64,000 nucleotides of DNA from Tipula vernalis (Eukaryota > Arthropoda > Insecta > Diptera > Tipulidae). The notes beneath the pieces were generated by a model. That model ran no database searches. It was not told where the DNA came from and saw only the letters and a list, made by a program, of their open reading frames with translations. The stretch is from positions 49,042,333 through 49,106,332 of the forward strand of contig OY282560.1 in the NCBI GenBank assembly GCA_958295665.1, read 5' to 3'. The number at the start of each line of letters is the position of its first letter. Positions within the stretch are counted from its first letter, which is position 1. Of this stretch, positions 45,853-56,400 are shown piece by piece. The position numbers and the translations under genes are program-made.

Positions 45853-48695
45853 GAAAATGCAGATGCTGTTTGTAATTCAGTTAACAAAAGAGATAACTGT
45901 TTTGATTTTTGTGATTCTAAGCTTATTTCATAAAAATAATGAACTAAAAATTCATATACTTGCTTGCAAGGCTCAGGAAATTTCAAATTAAAAACGTAAA
46001 AAATGTGTACTAGTACTGATAATCCTTTTAAGAAACTATCTACTTCATAAAAGGTATCGTTTAAATTAATGTAAATTTTACGAATATCGCTTACTTCTCC
46101 TTGTACAACTAGTAAGGGTTGATTAGTTAGTCCTCTTTGCAACAGATTTGCTCTATGTTTCTTGACCGTATTGTAGGTGTTATTTTCGACCTGTATTGAT
46201 AAGAAATTATATTAGTGTAATAAATAAACTTATATCAGAAGAAAATTTCAATATATGTAGTATCTCAACATGCAACACCAAAAAACTTACTGCTTCAAGA
46301 ATTGACGGCTTCCAGAAAGAGCGTTTTCCTTCCTTATTTTTAGTATGAATACCGGTAGGTATCAAAATAGAATTTAGTAGCACAATAAGTAAATAATTCT
46401 CGGAATCTAAAATACAATTAAATAATTTATTTACGTATTTCATACAAGATGTCCGACAACCTACGGACAAGTGACTTGCAGCGGCTTTTCACTATGCTCT
46501 TTGAATATGTTGAAATTGGGTGAAATAGTGTTGTTTTGAATGTAAAAAATCGACTTCATCTGGATCAATGCGCGCAAGAAGTACAGTTAATGTGAAAATA
46601 AATATTTTGAACTTTGACCGATATTAGAAGAAGAAAACTGGGTAACATTATTAAATTACAATGTTGCCAATGTTGAGTAATTATTAAACTACAAGGTGAA
46701 TTTCCTAGAGAAATACAGACCATTTTTTAAATTTCAGAATTATATGTTTAGGGAGCACGTAGAAAGGCAGCTGCGAGCCTCTTGTTTGAAGGTTGTAGAA
46801 CACTTTGGATATTAGAATTAAAATTTAGAAAAAATATATTTACCAGCACTGATTTGTTCATTCATTAAGCCCAGCTTTTTCTTTGAACAACTATCTTTAA
46901 TGTTGTTCTTATATATATTCACAATAACCCGCTTAAATTGATCCCATTTGGAAAACAATAGCTGATTTTTTCCGGGATCAGTATTATCAAAATCCAGTTC
47001 AATCTAGAAAAATTTTATTAAATTATTAATACAGATAAGTAAAGAGAGTGAACATTTGTTATAAACAATTACCAAAGAGAGTCCTATTTGTTGATTTAAA
47101 ATCGGAAACTCCGTAAATAAATCTCTATTATTTTTAACCTGACCAAGCCGAAAATTATATGTCAGTCGCCACTTTTCTACAACAAGAGCTTCTGGTTGCT
47201 TATTGCTTTTAAGCCACGATTGGCATCCTAGCAAATGTTCGTCAATGCTCTCTCCTTCAACCTCTTCTTGTTCCTCACTTGTGCTGATGTCACTGGGTAT
47301 ACTAGTCTTCTTTATTTTGTAACGGCTTTCAATAATTCCTTTCTTTTGATATTTTCGACATAAGCTGTAATATTTTTGTGCAAGCCGACTCTTAGTTTTT
47401 TTTATTAGAGCTTATGTAATATTCCTAATATTACAAACAATTGTTGTGAAAAAATCAAAAATTAATTAAATAATCAATAAACTCAATAGAATTGAACACA
47501 TTCGTGAGCAAAAAAATTAAAGTATTATCCTATCAATACTAGGATTGTATCATTCTCTTTTAATACTTTTTGCTTATTGAAAATTATATCATCGTTTTTT
47601 TAATTCTGTTCTAATACGACAGTTATTTTAAGTTTCATATATAAAATGATCAAACTAATTTTACTAGATGTAATGTTTCTCTTTTACAGCTCTATTTCAA
47701 TAACAAACTAATGATTGCAAAATTTTACTTAAACTATTTAATAATTCGTAATTCAGATTTAAAGACTCTTTAAAAAAATAATTACGTGCCATTCCGAGTA
47801 GTCGTAGTTAAAACCGATGTCCACGAATGTGTTAACAAATTAATTCGTAAAAAATAGTTTTTTATATTTACCTTAGTTTCGTTAGGAAACAGTTTTAAAA
47901 TGTCGCTAACGATATCTTTGCAATAAGTTGATGCAAGAACGTGTTCTATGTTATTAGTTATCCAATAATCGACAACAACTTCACATAGGTCATTTCGCGA
48001 TTTGAATGACAGTTGCTTCTTCATTTTCGACATTTCCAGTATATTTTTACCCACAAACGAATTTTTTAAAATTTGCTCTAAATTCTTTAAATCAACAAAA
48101 ATCAGAAAAAAAGAAAATCATTAGAAACTACGAGTATATTAGAACTTATATTAGAAAAAAATTCAACAAAAACAATTTATTTTTTATAAACTTACATTGA
48201 ATTTGATTTGATCACTTTTGTTGTAATGGTCATGCAATGTTGAAGGTTCTGTTATGCATGGAGACAGAGCTGGCGTTGATAAAGGAGAAGATGAGTTTGG
48301 TTGGCATCGACTTAACCAGTTTAAAACACTCGTATCTGCTGATACCGTTTCGGCAATTGGCATCAGTGAGTAGTTCTATAGACCAACAATTTTATAATTT
48401 GTACCGTGTTCACAAAAATAAACATGCATGCTATTATTTATGAAATACTTACGTTGATTTTCCGCCATTCTAAAAGTCTAGTTCTAAATAAAATGCGAAC
48501 ACCAAGCGGTTGATCTGGAATTAGTTTGTCAATGTCGGCTATCGCCAGTTCTTTTAAGCACTCAATATTTATGGATTGTGCATTAAAAACCTCTATCAAT
48601 TCACTAAAATTCCAATCTATCAATAATTGTTGCACTTCAGTTAAATAAAGGACAATATTGGGATCGTCCGCCTCCACCATCGTTTCTTCGATCAT
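45810..48695 (-). CDS. SAM-domain protein of the CACTA-like element, 7 exons
   Basis: Exons on the minus strand: 48695-48453, 48375-48196, 48084-47872, 47390-47073, 47003-46844, 46406-46291, 46190-45810. All introns are GT-AG and all phases agree, giving 536 residues with no internal stop. Exon 1 encodes a SAM domain (VQQLLIDWNFSELIEVFN ... LGVRILFRTRLLEWRK, residues ~20-78). Exon 2 is a Ser/Thr/Pro-rich linker. Exons 3-5 are charged and helical. The end contains NQPLLVVQGEVSD and NDTFYEVDSFLKGL. From memory this C-terminus recurs in uncharacterised arthropod and cnidarian proteins. It overlaps the transposase start by 43 nt in another frame. Its role is unknown; a SAM domain suggests oligomerisation, perhaps an accessory transposition protein. 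Confidence 0.8.
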
Positions 48696-49421
48696 AATAA
48701 AAAGTAAAACACGTGCTCACGATTTCACAATAACTTTTTTTATTTTACTTTTATAAAATTAACTTTAATATTTTACTTTTATAACAAACACACTGTATTG
48801 AATTCACGATTCACTTTAGATATTGAATAAACTAATTAATTGTTTTAGTTATTTTTTAAACAGGTAAATGCACTTTGTTAGTGATCTGATCACATTAATA
48901 TTCCAATTACGACTGTGGAAAAAATTGCACATTCGAATGACGACGAATACGAACTCGACGTTCGATGAAATAAAAAACGAAAATTGTAGAATGTTTTGAA
49001 AATTCATCTATTCGTATTATATGATTCTTGCAACAAATTAGGAGAATCATAGAAAAGTTTATTTGAACTTCAGAATTGTTTTTTTGTAGTCTAATTGCGA
49101 TTAACAATGAGTAAAATAATTGATAATTGCACATACGACCGTAGAAACAATTAGTGTATTTCAATGAGAATTTACAATGCAATTGCTGTTGTAATATCTT
49201 CTGATTATCTTTCTCTTTCTATTTGGATCTATTAACGGACGAATATTACAAAGGAAACGAAAATTGTCGAAATCAAAGAATGAATGTTTCAAAATTCAAC
49301 TAATCGTGTTATATGATTATTGCAACAAATTTTGAGAATCATAGAAAAGTTTATTTAAACTTTAGAATTTTTTTTCAAAGAATGATGATTCTTTAATTTG
49401 ACTAATTTTGTTTTTTCAGTG

Positions 49422-49762
49422 TATGGATTAGGGTTTTTGACTAGGTAATTGAAGGGCCCGTTCCATGTGCTAGCCAAACCTTTGTCATCATTGTTGGCAA
49501 TGGTCGATATTGGCCCTTGAGGGTTGAGTGCGATTTCAAAAATATAATTTGGTTGAACTTTTACTAAACGAACGATTCGTATAGATCAGGGTTTTTGACT
49601 AGGTAATTGAAGGGCCTATTCCATGTGCTAGCCAAACCTTTGTCATCATTGTTGGCAATTGCCGATATTGGCCCTTAAGGGTTGAGTGCGATTTCAAAAA
49701 TATAATTTGGTAGAACTTTTACTAAACGAACGATTCGTATGGATTAGGATTTTTTAATTAGG
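49422..49762. repeat. 158-bp satellite, right part
   Basis: Two further units of the array continue after the transposon in the correct phase (TATGGATTAGGG). It ends TTTTTTAATTAGG, then the MITE. The unit at 41402-41445 carries the same junction uninterrupted. Confidence 0.92.
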
Positions 49763-50171
49763 CAAGGCTGGGCAGTAACGAATAACATGTATTTGAATTA
49801 CGTAATTAAAATACAGATTACAATTTGTAATTTGTATTTTAATTACTCATTCTCCAAGTAACAGTATCTTGTATTTTAATTACTAAAATTCTAAGGAATT
49901 GTAATTTGTATTTTAATCACCCCAGTTTTTGAAATTTCTTATTTAAATTTTTACAAGACTTATTAAAATTTGGTTCCAGAGTCATCAGCATAAAACCTAA
50001 TCTTAATAATCATTTTCTAATGATACGTTTTTTCACTAAATGAATTTTGTCAAATCAAATTTATCAATTTACAAATGTAAAGTAATTGTAATTTGTATTT
50101 TAATTACTGAGTTTGCTGTAACTCGGAAAAGTATTTTAATTACTCAGTGTAATGTAATTTGCACAGCCTTG
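49763..50171. mobile_element. hAT-type MITE, full-length copy
   Basis: A 409-bp element with ends CAAGGCTGGGCAGTAAC and, inverted, CAAGGCTGTGCAAATTAC. TAATTAGG precedes it (49755-49762), the 8-bp duplication expected for hAT elements, but its right flank (GCGATTAC) does not match. Instead the matching TAATTAGG follows the other copy at 41352. The interior is rich in GTAATTTGTATTTTAATTAC in both orientations. No transposase. Confidence 0.8.
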
Positions 50172-51700
50172 GCGATTACACATATTACCTTGAAGTACAT
50201 TGTTATTAGTAGTCTCGCATTGATCATTCTCCCAAAGTTTTTCCAATAAATCATCAAGACGTTGAGAATCAAGCTCAGTAGACGTAGACACCACATTACT
50301 GCATCTAGAAAATGATGAAGCTGTAATACCACCAATCACTACCCAGCCGAATACTTTGTTTTGTAAGATAGGCAGTTCCTTTCCTAGTGTAATCTGTCCT
50401 ACCGATTGTAGTTGACCCATACACTTCTGCTCACAAAAGAAGATCAATGGTTCGTGACTTGAAGAACTGTGGATCTGTGAGTTTAATGTTGGATGGGTGG
50501 CTGGGACTGGCCAACTGGAAATATCACATTTATGCGCTTGAATTTGACATTAAAATTCGTTTATGCGAGATCGAACATCCAATACCTCTTATATTGACAT
50601 ATGATGTAACCAATTCAATACCTATACGTTTGGAGAATGCCGCTGTGCTTGACTGTCTATAATATCGACCAACGCAGTGGCTAAAAATACAAATTTAGGT
50701 TTGCTGGTAGGTGTAATGTGCCGAGAGATCTGTTCTAGCGTAACATCAGATGATGAACACGCCATGATAGTTTGTGAAGAAGAACTATTTAACGGTGGAG
50801 ACTGATTTGAATTGTTTAATGTCTTCGAGCTTACGTGCAGAAGGGTATGATGCCTTAATTTAAATACCCGGCAGTTCTCTTGACTGCTGCATTAAGCTAG
50901 GGTGTGTAATGATCTAAGACAATTTATACATAACTGCAGCTTGCCAACAACTGATTACGTTCGTAAGCTGACATTGCTAAAAACTGATAACACCTCAGAA
51001 TCGAATGACCAACTTTCTTACACAACTCACAATGATAGTTTTTGGTAGTTGTAAAGACTGTAGCAGTTCGTTGGACTTGGTTTGGTTGACTTGACTTATG
51101 TTGCATTTGCAATTTCATTGAGGTTGCTGGTGACGAGCCGAAGTTGGCTTTATACACCTCAATTTTGTTGCTACGAATTTGTATGAAGGAGCAAATGTCC
51201 TTGAAGGTGGGAATCGCATTGCGAGGTGTTTCGTATCTCCATCTCACTTTCGTGTCTGGATCCAGCTTAGTGTACATTAAATGCACGAGTAGATCACCCC
51301 GATATTGAACTGGTCGCTTCAATGTATTCAAGGACCTTATGTGTGAGAAGCCTTTGCCGCAATACCCTTTACTGAGTGCTTTAGATATTGTAATTTCGTT
51401 AAATCATTCAGTTTTGAGTTATTATGAACGTGATTGTCAAATGACTCAATGACGCCTTTCCATTTGGTTATTTCAACATAGAAAGTATTAAGCATAATCT
51501 CAGGAAGCTTTGGAATAAAGGACAGCTTTTTGCCGACAGGTTTTTGATTGTTTTGTTGACATGCGGATGAAATTGCATTCTATTGTTCTTTCTACCACGA
51601 TGAATAATGCCACATGTGCCGCGAGATGCACGTGTGAGTTGATGTACCGCAATTGCTTTGAAGATTGTTGTTGTAGAAGCACCGCAATGTAATTATGCAG
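50172..51700 (-). pseudogene. BEL/Pao gag and protease remnant
   Basis: Minus strand: gag frames (about 51560-50924) include FIPKLPEIMLNTF near 51525, a GDLLVHLMYTKLDPDTKVRW block and a zinc knuckle CELCKKVGHSILRC near 51035-50990. The protease-region frame 50447-50172 contains SVGQITLGKELPILQNKVFG WVV (GxxLPxLQxxxFGWVV pattern, with a phase-consistent run) and LLEKLWENDQCE. The element stops abruptly at the MITE edge (50171). The 40519-41040 integrase lies on the other side of the satellite complex, so both could derive from one element. Confidence 0.75.
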
Positions 51701-53744
51701 CAGTAAATCGATAATGACGATAATTATGCATGAAGATGATTATTCTTGAACATTGGCTGATACCATTCTCACATATTTGTACTGTACAAAAACAACAAGT
51801 ACAATTGTGCATCGGTAATATGCACTAGTACATAAAATACATAAAAATAAAAATACAGTTGCTCAACCCTCAGTCGGACACGACTTTCTACAACGAATTT
51901 TTTCAACTGGTGGTTAACAGCATCCCACTTCTGACACCAAACGACGGACCTCATATCTTTTTATGTTGTCGTATGTTCACAGAAAATATTGCAACCCAAG
52001 GTCGTGGGTGCACAATATTTATTGTAATTTTAATTTTTATTGCGTATACACAGTTCGAAAACCACAGAAACATAATAATACAAAAACGTAAGACATTGTA
52101 TTAAAATGTCAACCTAAAAAGAAAGTAATAAAGTTAGTAAGATTGGATTGATTGCCTAGAAGGCGCTATGTGTAGGACCGGTACAATTAAAAAACGATTT
52201 AAACTAAATTTAAGTTTTCAATATCAAACTGGTTCATTTCTCACCATTTAACCTTTACACAATTTTAACTCACTTTGTCCACCATTTTATAGCATACCAT
52301 AGTAATTATGCCATGCGTTTTGTCACCCAACAATGTTATTTCTATCCAAATACGGCGATTGATTTTAATCAAGCGTGGCACATCATCGATTAACTAATAC
52401 ACCCCCGCATACATATATAAACAAACAACTGTATTGGTTTACCAGATTATTTATAATTGTTGTAATGCACATGGTATACATCATCCGATATTTATATTAT
52501 ATCAACATAATAACCGCCAGGGTATTTTAATTAATTCAATTCAATCATAAATCATTCATAATTGTAATAATGTTCATTAGTTTGACGTCACAGTAAGTTT
52601 TAGTTCTATTTATAGTTAAATATTTTCGTTACCGTTGAGTGATGGATTGAAAACCAATTTTTGTTTTTTTAACTCATACGCAAATTTATTTTGAAAATTT
52701 CAAGATTATCAAGTTTTTATAGTAAAGTGGCGGGAAACAATACGATGCACGGTTTATTACGGTGCAAGGCTAATGAATTTCATAAATCGTTGGTTTTGTA
52801 TGTCATGTTTTTTCTTTTGTTTATTTATATTAATTTAGCGCGTCTGTATTGAGTTTTGCGTTTGAGAAGTGTACAAATGTAAGAATAAGAAACAGAAATG
52901 AAAATGAGCATATGGAATGATATTAACATCATTTTGCTTTAATAATAAGATGAAAACGAAATCATCGCATTGTGCTAGTTTTAGTGGGTGAACTCACTGT
53001 TTGCTATAATTTTGATTTATATTCTGATCGATGAATGAATGATTCACTTTAATTTAGTAGTATACTAGTAGAAATGATTGAATTAAGAAATTGAAAACGG
53101 GAAGTTAATGAAATTTGTTTTATTTGTACATATGTATAAGAGCATACATACATATTCACTCACTAAAAAACGATTATGACGACTGTGATTATAACTAACT
53201 GCTACACATTCCATTCAATCATTAATATTATTTCTAGGCTTATTATACTATAGAAGACTTTGAACCTTGTCCATAAATTAATTCATTCGCAAACTTAAAA
53301 TTAATTGGTGTGCACAAGCGATAGTGAACACTGTCTCTGTGTTCACCGTTGTATATTATTCTACAGGCAAAACCGGTTTATTGGTCTATTTGAAAATCAT
53401 AATTAAGCTTCCTCTTTAAATTATGAGTTTATCTCAGGTCTATTCAGGTAGAACCCGTTCGAAATAAAATTTGCAATTTAAATTATTATCATTAATAATA
53501 ATAAAATGGAAACGTGATAGATAATGTTACAAAAACTTATGCTGGAATTTTCCATTAAGCATATTTGATGATTATCAACCATGGCCGAAATAGCCAATTT
53601 TCATCCATCCGCATGACCATCACCACTACAATTTATTTCAAGGGATTTCGGACAAAATACAATTTATGATATGCCATAGTTAACTAAGAAATTGGGAAAA
53701 CTTCTTAACTTACATCAAATAAACTGATAATTTGCTTTAAATTC
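51701..53744. other. AT-rich intergenic, nothing coding
   Basis: No gene recognised. There is another CRE palindrome, TGACGTCA, at 52583-52590. Weak frames at 51859-52104 and 51954-51769 are on opposite strands and match nothing. The left edge may contain the BEL 5' LTR but no partner is visible. Confidence 0.35.
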
Positions 53745-53745
53745 A

Positions 53746-53820
<75 letters not shown>
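53745..53820. repeat. (AC)n microsatellite, left flank of LINE 1
   Basis: About 76 bp of uninterrupted AC dinucleotides, directly joined to LINE endonuclease sequence at 53821. The same repeat resumes right after that LINE's poly(A) tail. Confidence 0.97.
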
Positions 53821-53822
<2 letters not shown>

Positions 53823-54695
53823 CGCCGGAGACTTTAACGCCTGGTCCATCGAATGAGGCAGCCGTGAGACGGACAGTAGAGGCGAAGCCGTGCAAGAGGC
53901 TTTCTCATCATTAAACCTCATACTCATGAACGAGGGAACTGCGAGTACCTATCGCAAAGGCGCCGTGAACTCCATTATCGACCTGACGTTCATTAGCAGC
54001 GCTCTCGCAAAAGGGGGCTGCGAATGGAAGGTAGATGAGGAACCAGGAGGCAGCCACCGGGCTGAAATAGCAAATGCTTCGATGCGGAGACCTTCAGGGT
54101 GATGATGAGGGGAGCTCCAGCGCCTCAGACAACAACTGCTGAAGGCATCACAGAAGAGGTAGAAGCGACACTGGAGGCAGCCAGCGACGCGTCGATGCCA
54201 AGGAGTCGCTTGAACAACGGCCGAGCACCAGTCCACTGGTAGAACCCGACCATCGCCCAACATCGGCGAGCATGCCTTAAGGCAAGAAGGCAGCACCAGC
54301 GTGCCCGTAAGCGAGATGAAGAGAAAGGCGTCTTCTCAGAAATGCCATCAACCTGAGTAAAAGAGAATGCTGGAAGGAACTTTCCGCGGAAGAGGACCGG
54401 GACCCGTGGGGCAGGCCGTATAAAACGGTCATGTATAGGATTAAAAGCCTACCCGCAACAACACCAACTTGTCCCGACATGCTGCACAGAATAGTAGTAC
54501 ACCTGTTCCCGGAGAAACCAGAACTCCCCGACTACCACCCAGAGGATGGAGAAGTGGAAATCCCCGGAGTAACCATGGAAGAGCTCACAAAAGCGTGCAC
54601 TAGATTGTAGAACGGCAAGGCACCAGGACCAACCGGCACACCCAACATCGCACTCAAGAGTGCAATTGCCGCGAGACCAGACATATTTATAAGCA
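53821..54695 (+). pseudogene. LINE 1 endonuclease remnant, frameshifted
   Basis: IAGDFNAWSIE is followed by a stop, then NEGTASTYRKGAVNSIIDLTF (53890-54102), the endonuclease block with RxGxxSxIDLTF. A further shift follows before 54580, where KAPGPTGTPNIALK marks the pre-RT segment. The catalytic SDH at the domain end is replaced by SHRAEI. Confidence 0.75.
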
Positions 54696-56110
54696 TGTAC
54701 GATGCCTGCCTACGACAAGGAGTATTTCCGACTCGATGGAAGCAGCAAAGGTTGGTTCTTCTCCCAAAAGGGAAGAAACCAACGGACGACCCAGCATCTT
54801 TTCGTCCACTTTGCATGCTGGATTCGGAGGGAAAGAACCTGGAGCGGATAGTGGCCGACAGATTGGAGCAATACATTGATCCTCAACTCTCTGAATTCCA
54901 ATTCGGATTCAGGAAGGGGAGATCGACCATCGACGCACTGGAACTCGTCACGAACATCGCAAAAAAAGCCATCTCAGGAAAGAGGTGGAAAGGCGGTTCC
55001 AAAAAGTATTGCCTCATCGTTACTCTGGACCACCTTGAATTACCGGCGAACACAACACTCGTGGCTTTCGCGGACGACGTGGCGGTTGTCCTTGTGGCGA
55101 AACACCTGGAGGAGCTGGAAGCCGCATTCTCCACCACCATCAGGAGGATAAGACAGTGGATGCGAACGGCAGACCTGTCTTTGGCGGAACATAAGACTGA
55201 AGCACTCCTTGTGAGTAGCCGGAAGAAAATGGAGACCATCACCATTAGGGTAGGCGACCACGACATCCAGTCGCAACCCCACATCCGGTATCTAGGAGTG
55301 GTCTTGGATGCGAGGCTCAACTACAAGGAGCATATCTCCAGCATGAGCAGGAAGGCAGCAACAGTTCAGGGCGCGCTATCACGGATAATGCCCAACATCG
55401 GAGGCCCCAGGCAAATTCGGAGACGACTACTGGCAACTGTAGGCACCTCCGTCCTGCTTTACGGAGCACCAGTGTGGGCCACATCGCTAGAACTAACAAC
55501 TTACCGCAAGACAATGTCATCAGTCCAGCGGCTCTCAGCGATCAGAGTGGCGTCAGCATTTCGAACAGTATCACACGATGCTGTCAATGTCGTTGCATCA
55601 TGCCCGCCCATCGACATCTTGGCAGGAGAACGGCAACGTCAACACCGTAGGAAGAAAGAAGAACAGCGAAGGGTCCTCTGTGAAGAGGAGAGACCTGAGA
55701 GTCTTTGTCTCTGGCAAGAGAGATGGGACAGCTCGACGAAAGGTCGGTGGACACATCGGCTGATCCCAGATGTCACCAAATGGGTCAATCGCTTGCACGG
55801 GGAAGTCGGGTACTACACCACCCAACTCTTGACTGGACAAGGATGCTTTCGGGCATACCTGCACAGATTCAAGAGAAGTGACTCCCAAAATTGTCATTAT
55901 TGCCGCGATGCGACCGACGATGTGGAACACGTGTTCTTCCAATGCCCCTTCTACGAGGGGACACGGGTGGAACTAGAGAGGAATCTGGACCATTCCATCA
56001 GTCCAGAAAACATAGTGGGGTGCATGCTGATGAACCAATCGGCATGGATCAAAATTGCAGAGTACGCGGAATCCATCATCAAGGATCTTCGCACCACATT
56101 CGAGGATTAG
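54695..56110 (+). CDS. LINE 1 RT-C-terminal ORF with in-frame core deletion
   Basis: A 471-residue open frame. It starts YDACLRQGVFPTRWKQQRLV and DPASFRPLCMLDSEGKNLER and has the fingers block FQFGFRKGRSTIDALELV. At about 55028 KYCLIVTLD jumps straight to HLELPANTTLVAFADDVAVV. LINE 2 in this window shows about 75 residues between the corresponding blocks, including motif A (VRNAF) and GVPQGSVLGP. The deletion is a multiple of three, so the frame stays open although the enzyme cannot work. Downstream: LSLAEHKTEALLVSSRK, IRYLGVVLDARLNYKEH, YGAPVWA and the finger CHYCRDATDDVEHVFFQC. The true upstream start is lost by frameshift. Confidence 0.85.
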   Translation: MYDACLRQGVFPTRWKQQRLVLLPKGKKPTDDPASFRPLCMLDSEGKNLERIVADRLEQYIDPQLSEFQFGFRKGRSTIDALELVTNIAKKAISGKRWKGGSKKYCLIVTLDHLELPANTTLVAFADDVAVVLVAKHLEELEAAFSTTIRRIRQWMRTADLSLAEHKTEALLVSSRKKMETITIRVGDHDIQSQPHIRYLGVVLDARLNYKEHISSMSRKAATVQGALSRIMPNIGGPRQIRRRLLATVGTSVLLYGAPVWATSLELTTYRKTMSSVQRLSAIRVASAFRTVSHDAVNVVASCPPIDILAGERQRQHRRKKEEQRRVLCEEERPESLCLWQERWDSSTKGRWTHRLIPDVTKWVNRLHGEVGYYTTQLLTGQGCFRAYLHRFKRSDSQNCHYCRDATDDVEHVFFQCPFYEGTRVELERNLDHSISPENIVGCMLMNQSAWIKIAEYAESIIKDLRTTFED

Positions 56111-56369
56111 TTGTAACAACATCAGCAACATCGGACAGAAATAACATCAAACAAGAACGCCCCGGCGGCGAAGTAATATTTACAAAGAGTGCCGCCGGGG
56201 AACCACCGTTCCAGGAGCAGGGTTAGAGGTGCAGGTTAGGGTTTAGTGCGGTAAAAATCCCACATAACTCGTCTGGCAGGTAGAAGGTTTTCCCAGGCGA
56301 GTACCTTTTGAAGGTTCCCCCATGTACCTCGTTAATCTAAACAAAAAAAAAATAAAAATAAAAAAAAAA

Positions 56370-56400
56370 CACACACACACACAGAGACACACACACACAC
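56370..56400. repeat. (AC)n between the two R1-type LINEs
   Basis: ACACACACACAC with one GAG interruption. It follows the poly(A) of LINE 1 and runs into the 5'-truncated LINE 2. Confidence 0.92.

Larger units (their letters stand above)
42680..49421 (-). mobile_element. CACTA/EnSpm-like DNA transposon, near-complete
   Basis: A 6742-bp element inserted into the 158-bp satellite. The left end is CACAGAAAAAAAAG and the inverted right end is CACTGAAAAAACAA, matching at 10 of the first 11. A TA on each side (42678-42679, 49422-49423) is the target duplication; removing the element restores the satellite word CGATTCGTATGGATT. Subterminal regions contain repeated ATCATAGAA words, and on the right a roughly 105-bp direct repeat (48977-49080 and 49256-49370), as CACTA elements often have. 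Two minus-strand genes lie inside. CACTG-type ends plus a TNP2-like transposase support the CACTA assignment. A 2-bp duplication is within the range I recall for animal members. Confidence 0.85.
53821..56369 (+). mobile_element. R1-clade LINE in (AC)n, 5'-truncated, RT-deleted
   Basis: Begins inside the endonuclease at IAGDFNAW and ends with an A-rich tail (56342-56369), with AC repeats immediately on both sides. That fits insertion into an AC tract, as known for Waldo-type R1 elements (ACAY targets). A 3' UTR of about 230 bp with GGTGCAGGTTAGGG follows the ORF. The coding part includes endonuclease, RT lacking its middle, and a C-terminal CCHC finger. Confidence 0.85.

Noticed and set aside
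53715..53927. Cys/Val-rich minus-strand frame
   Set aside because: It is a translation of the (AC)n tract plus antisense LINE sequence.
54883..55320. 145-residue antisense frame
   Set aside because: It lies entirely opposite the LINE 1 RT ORF and shows no family motif.
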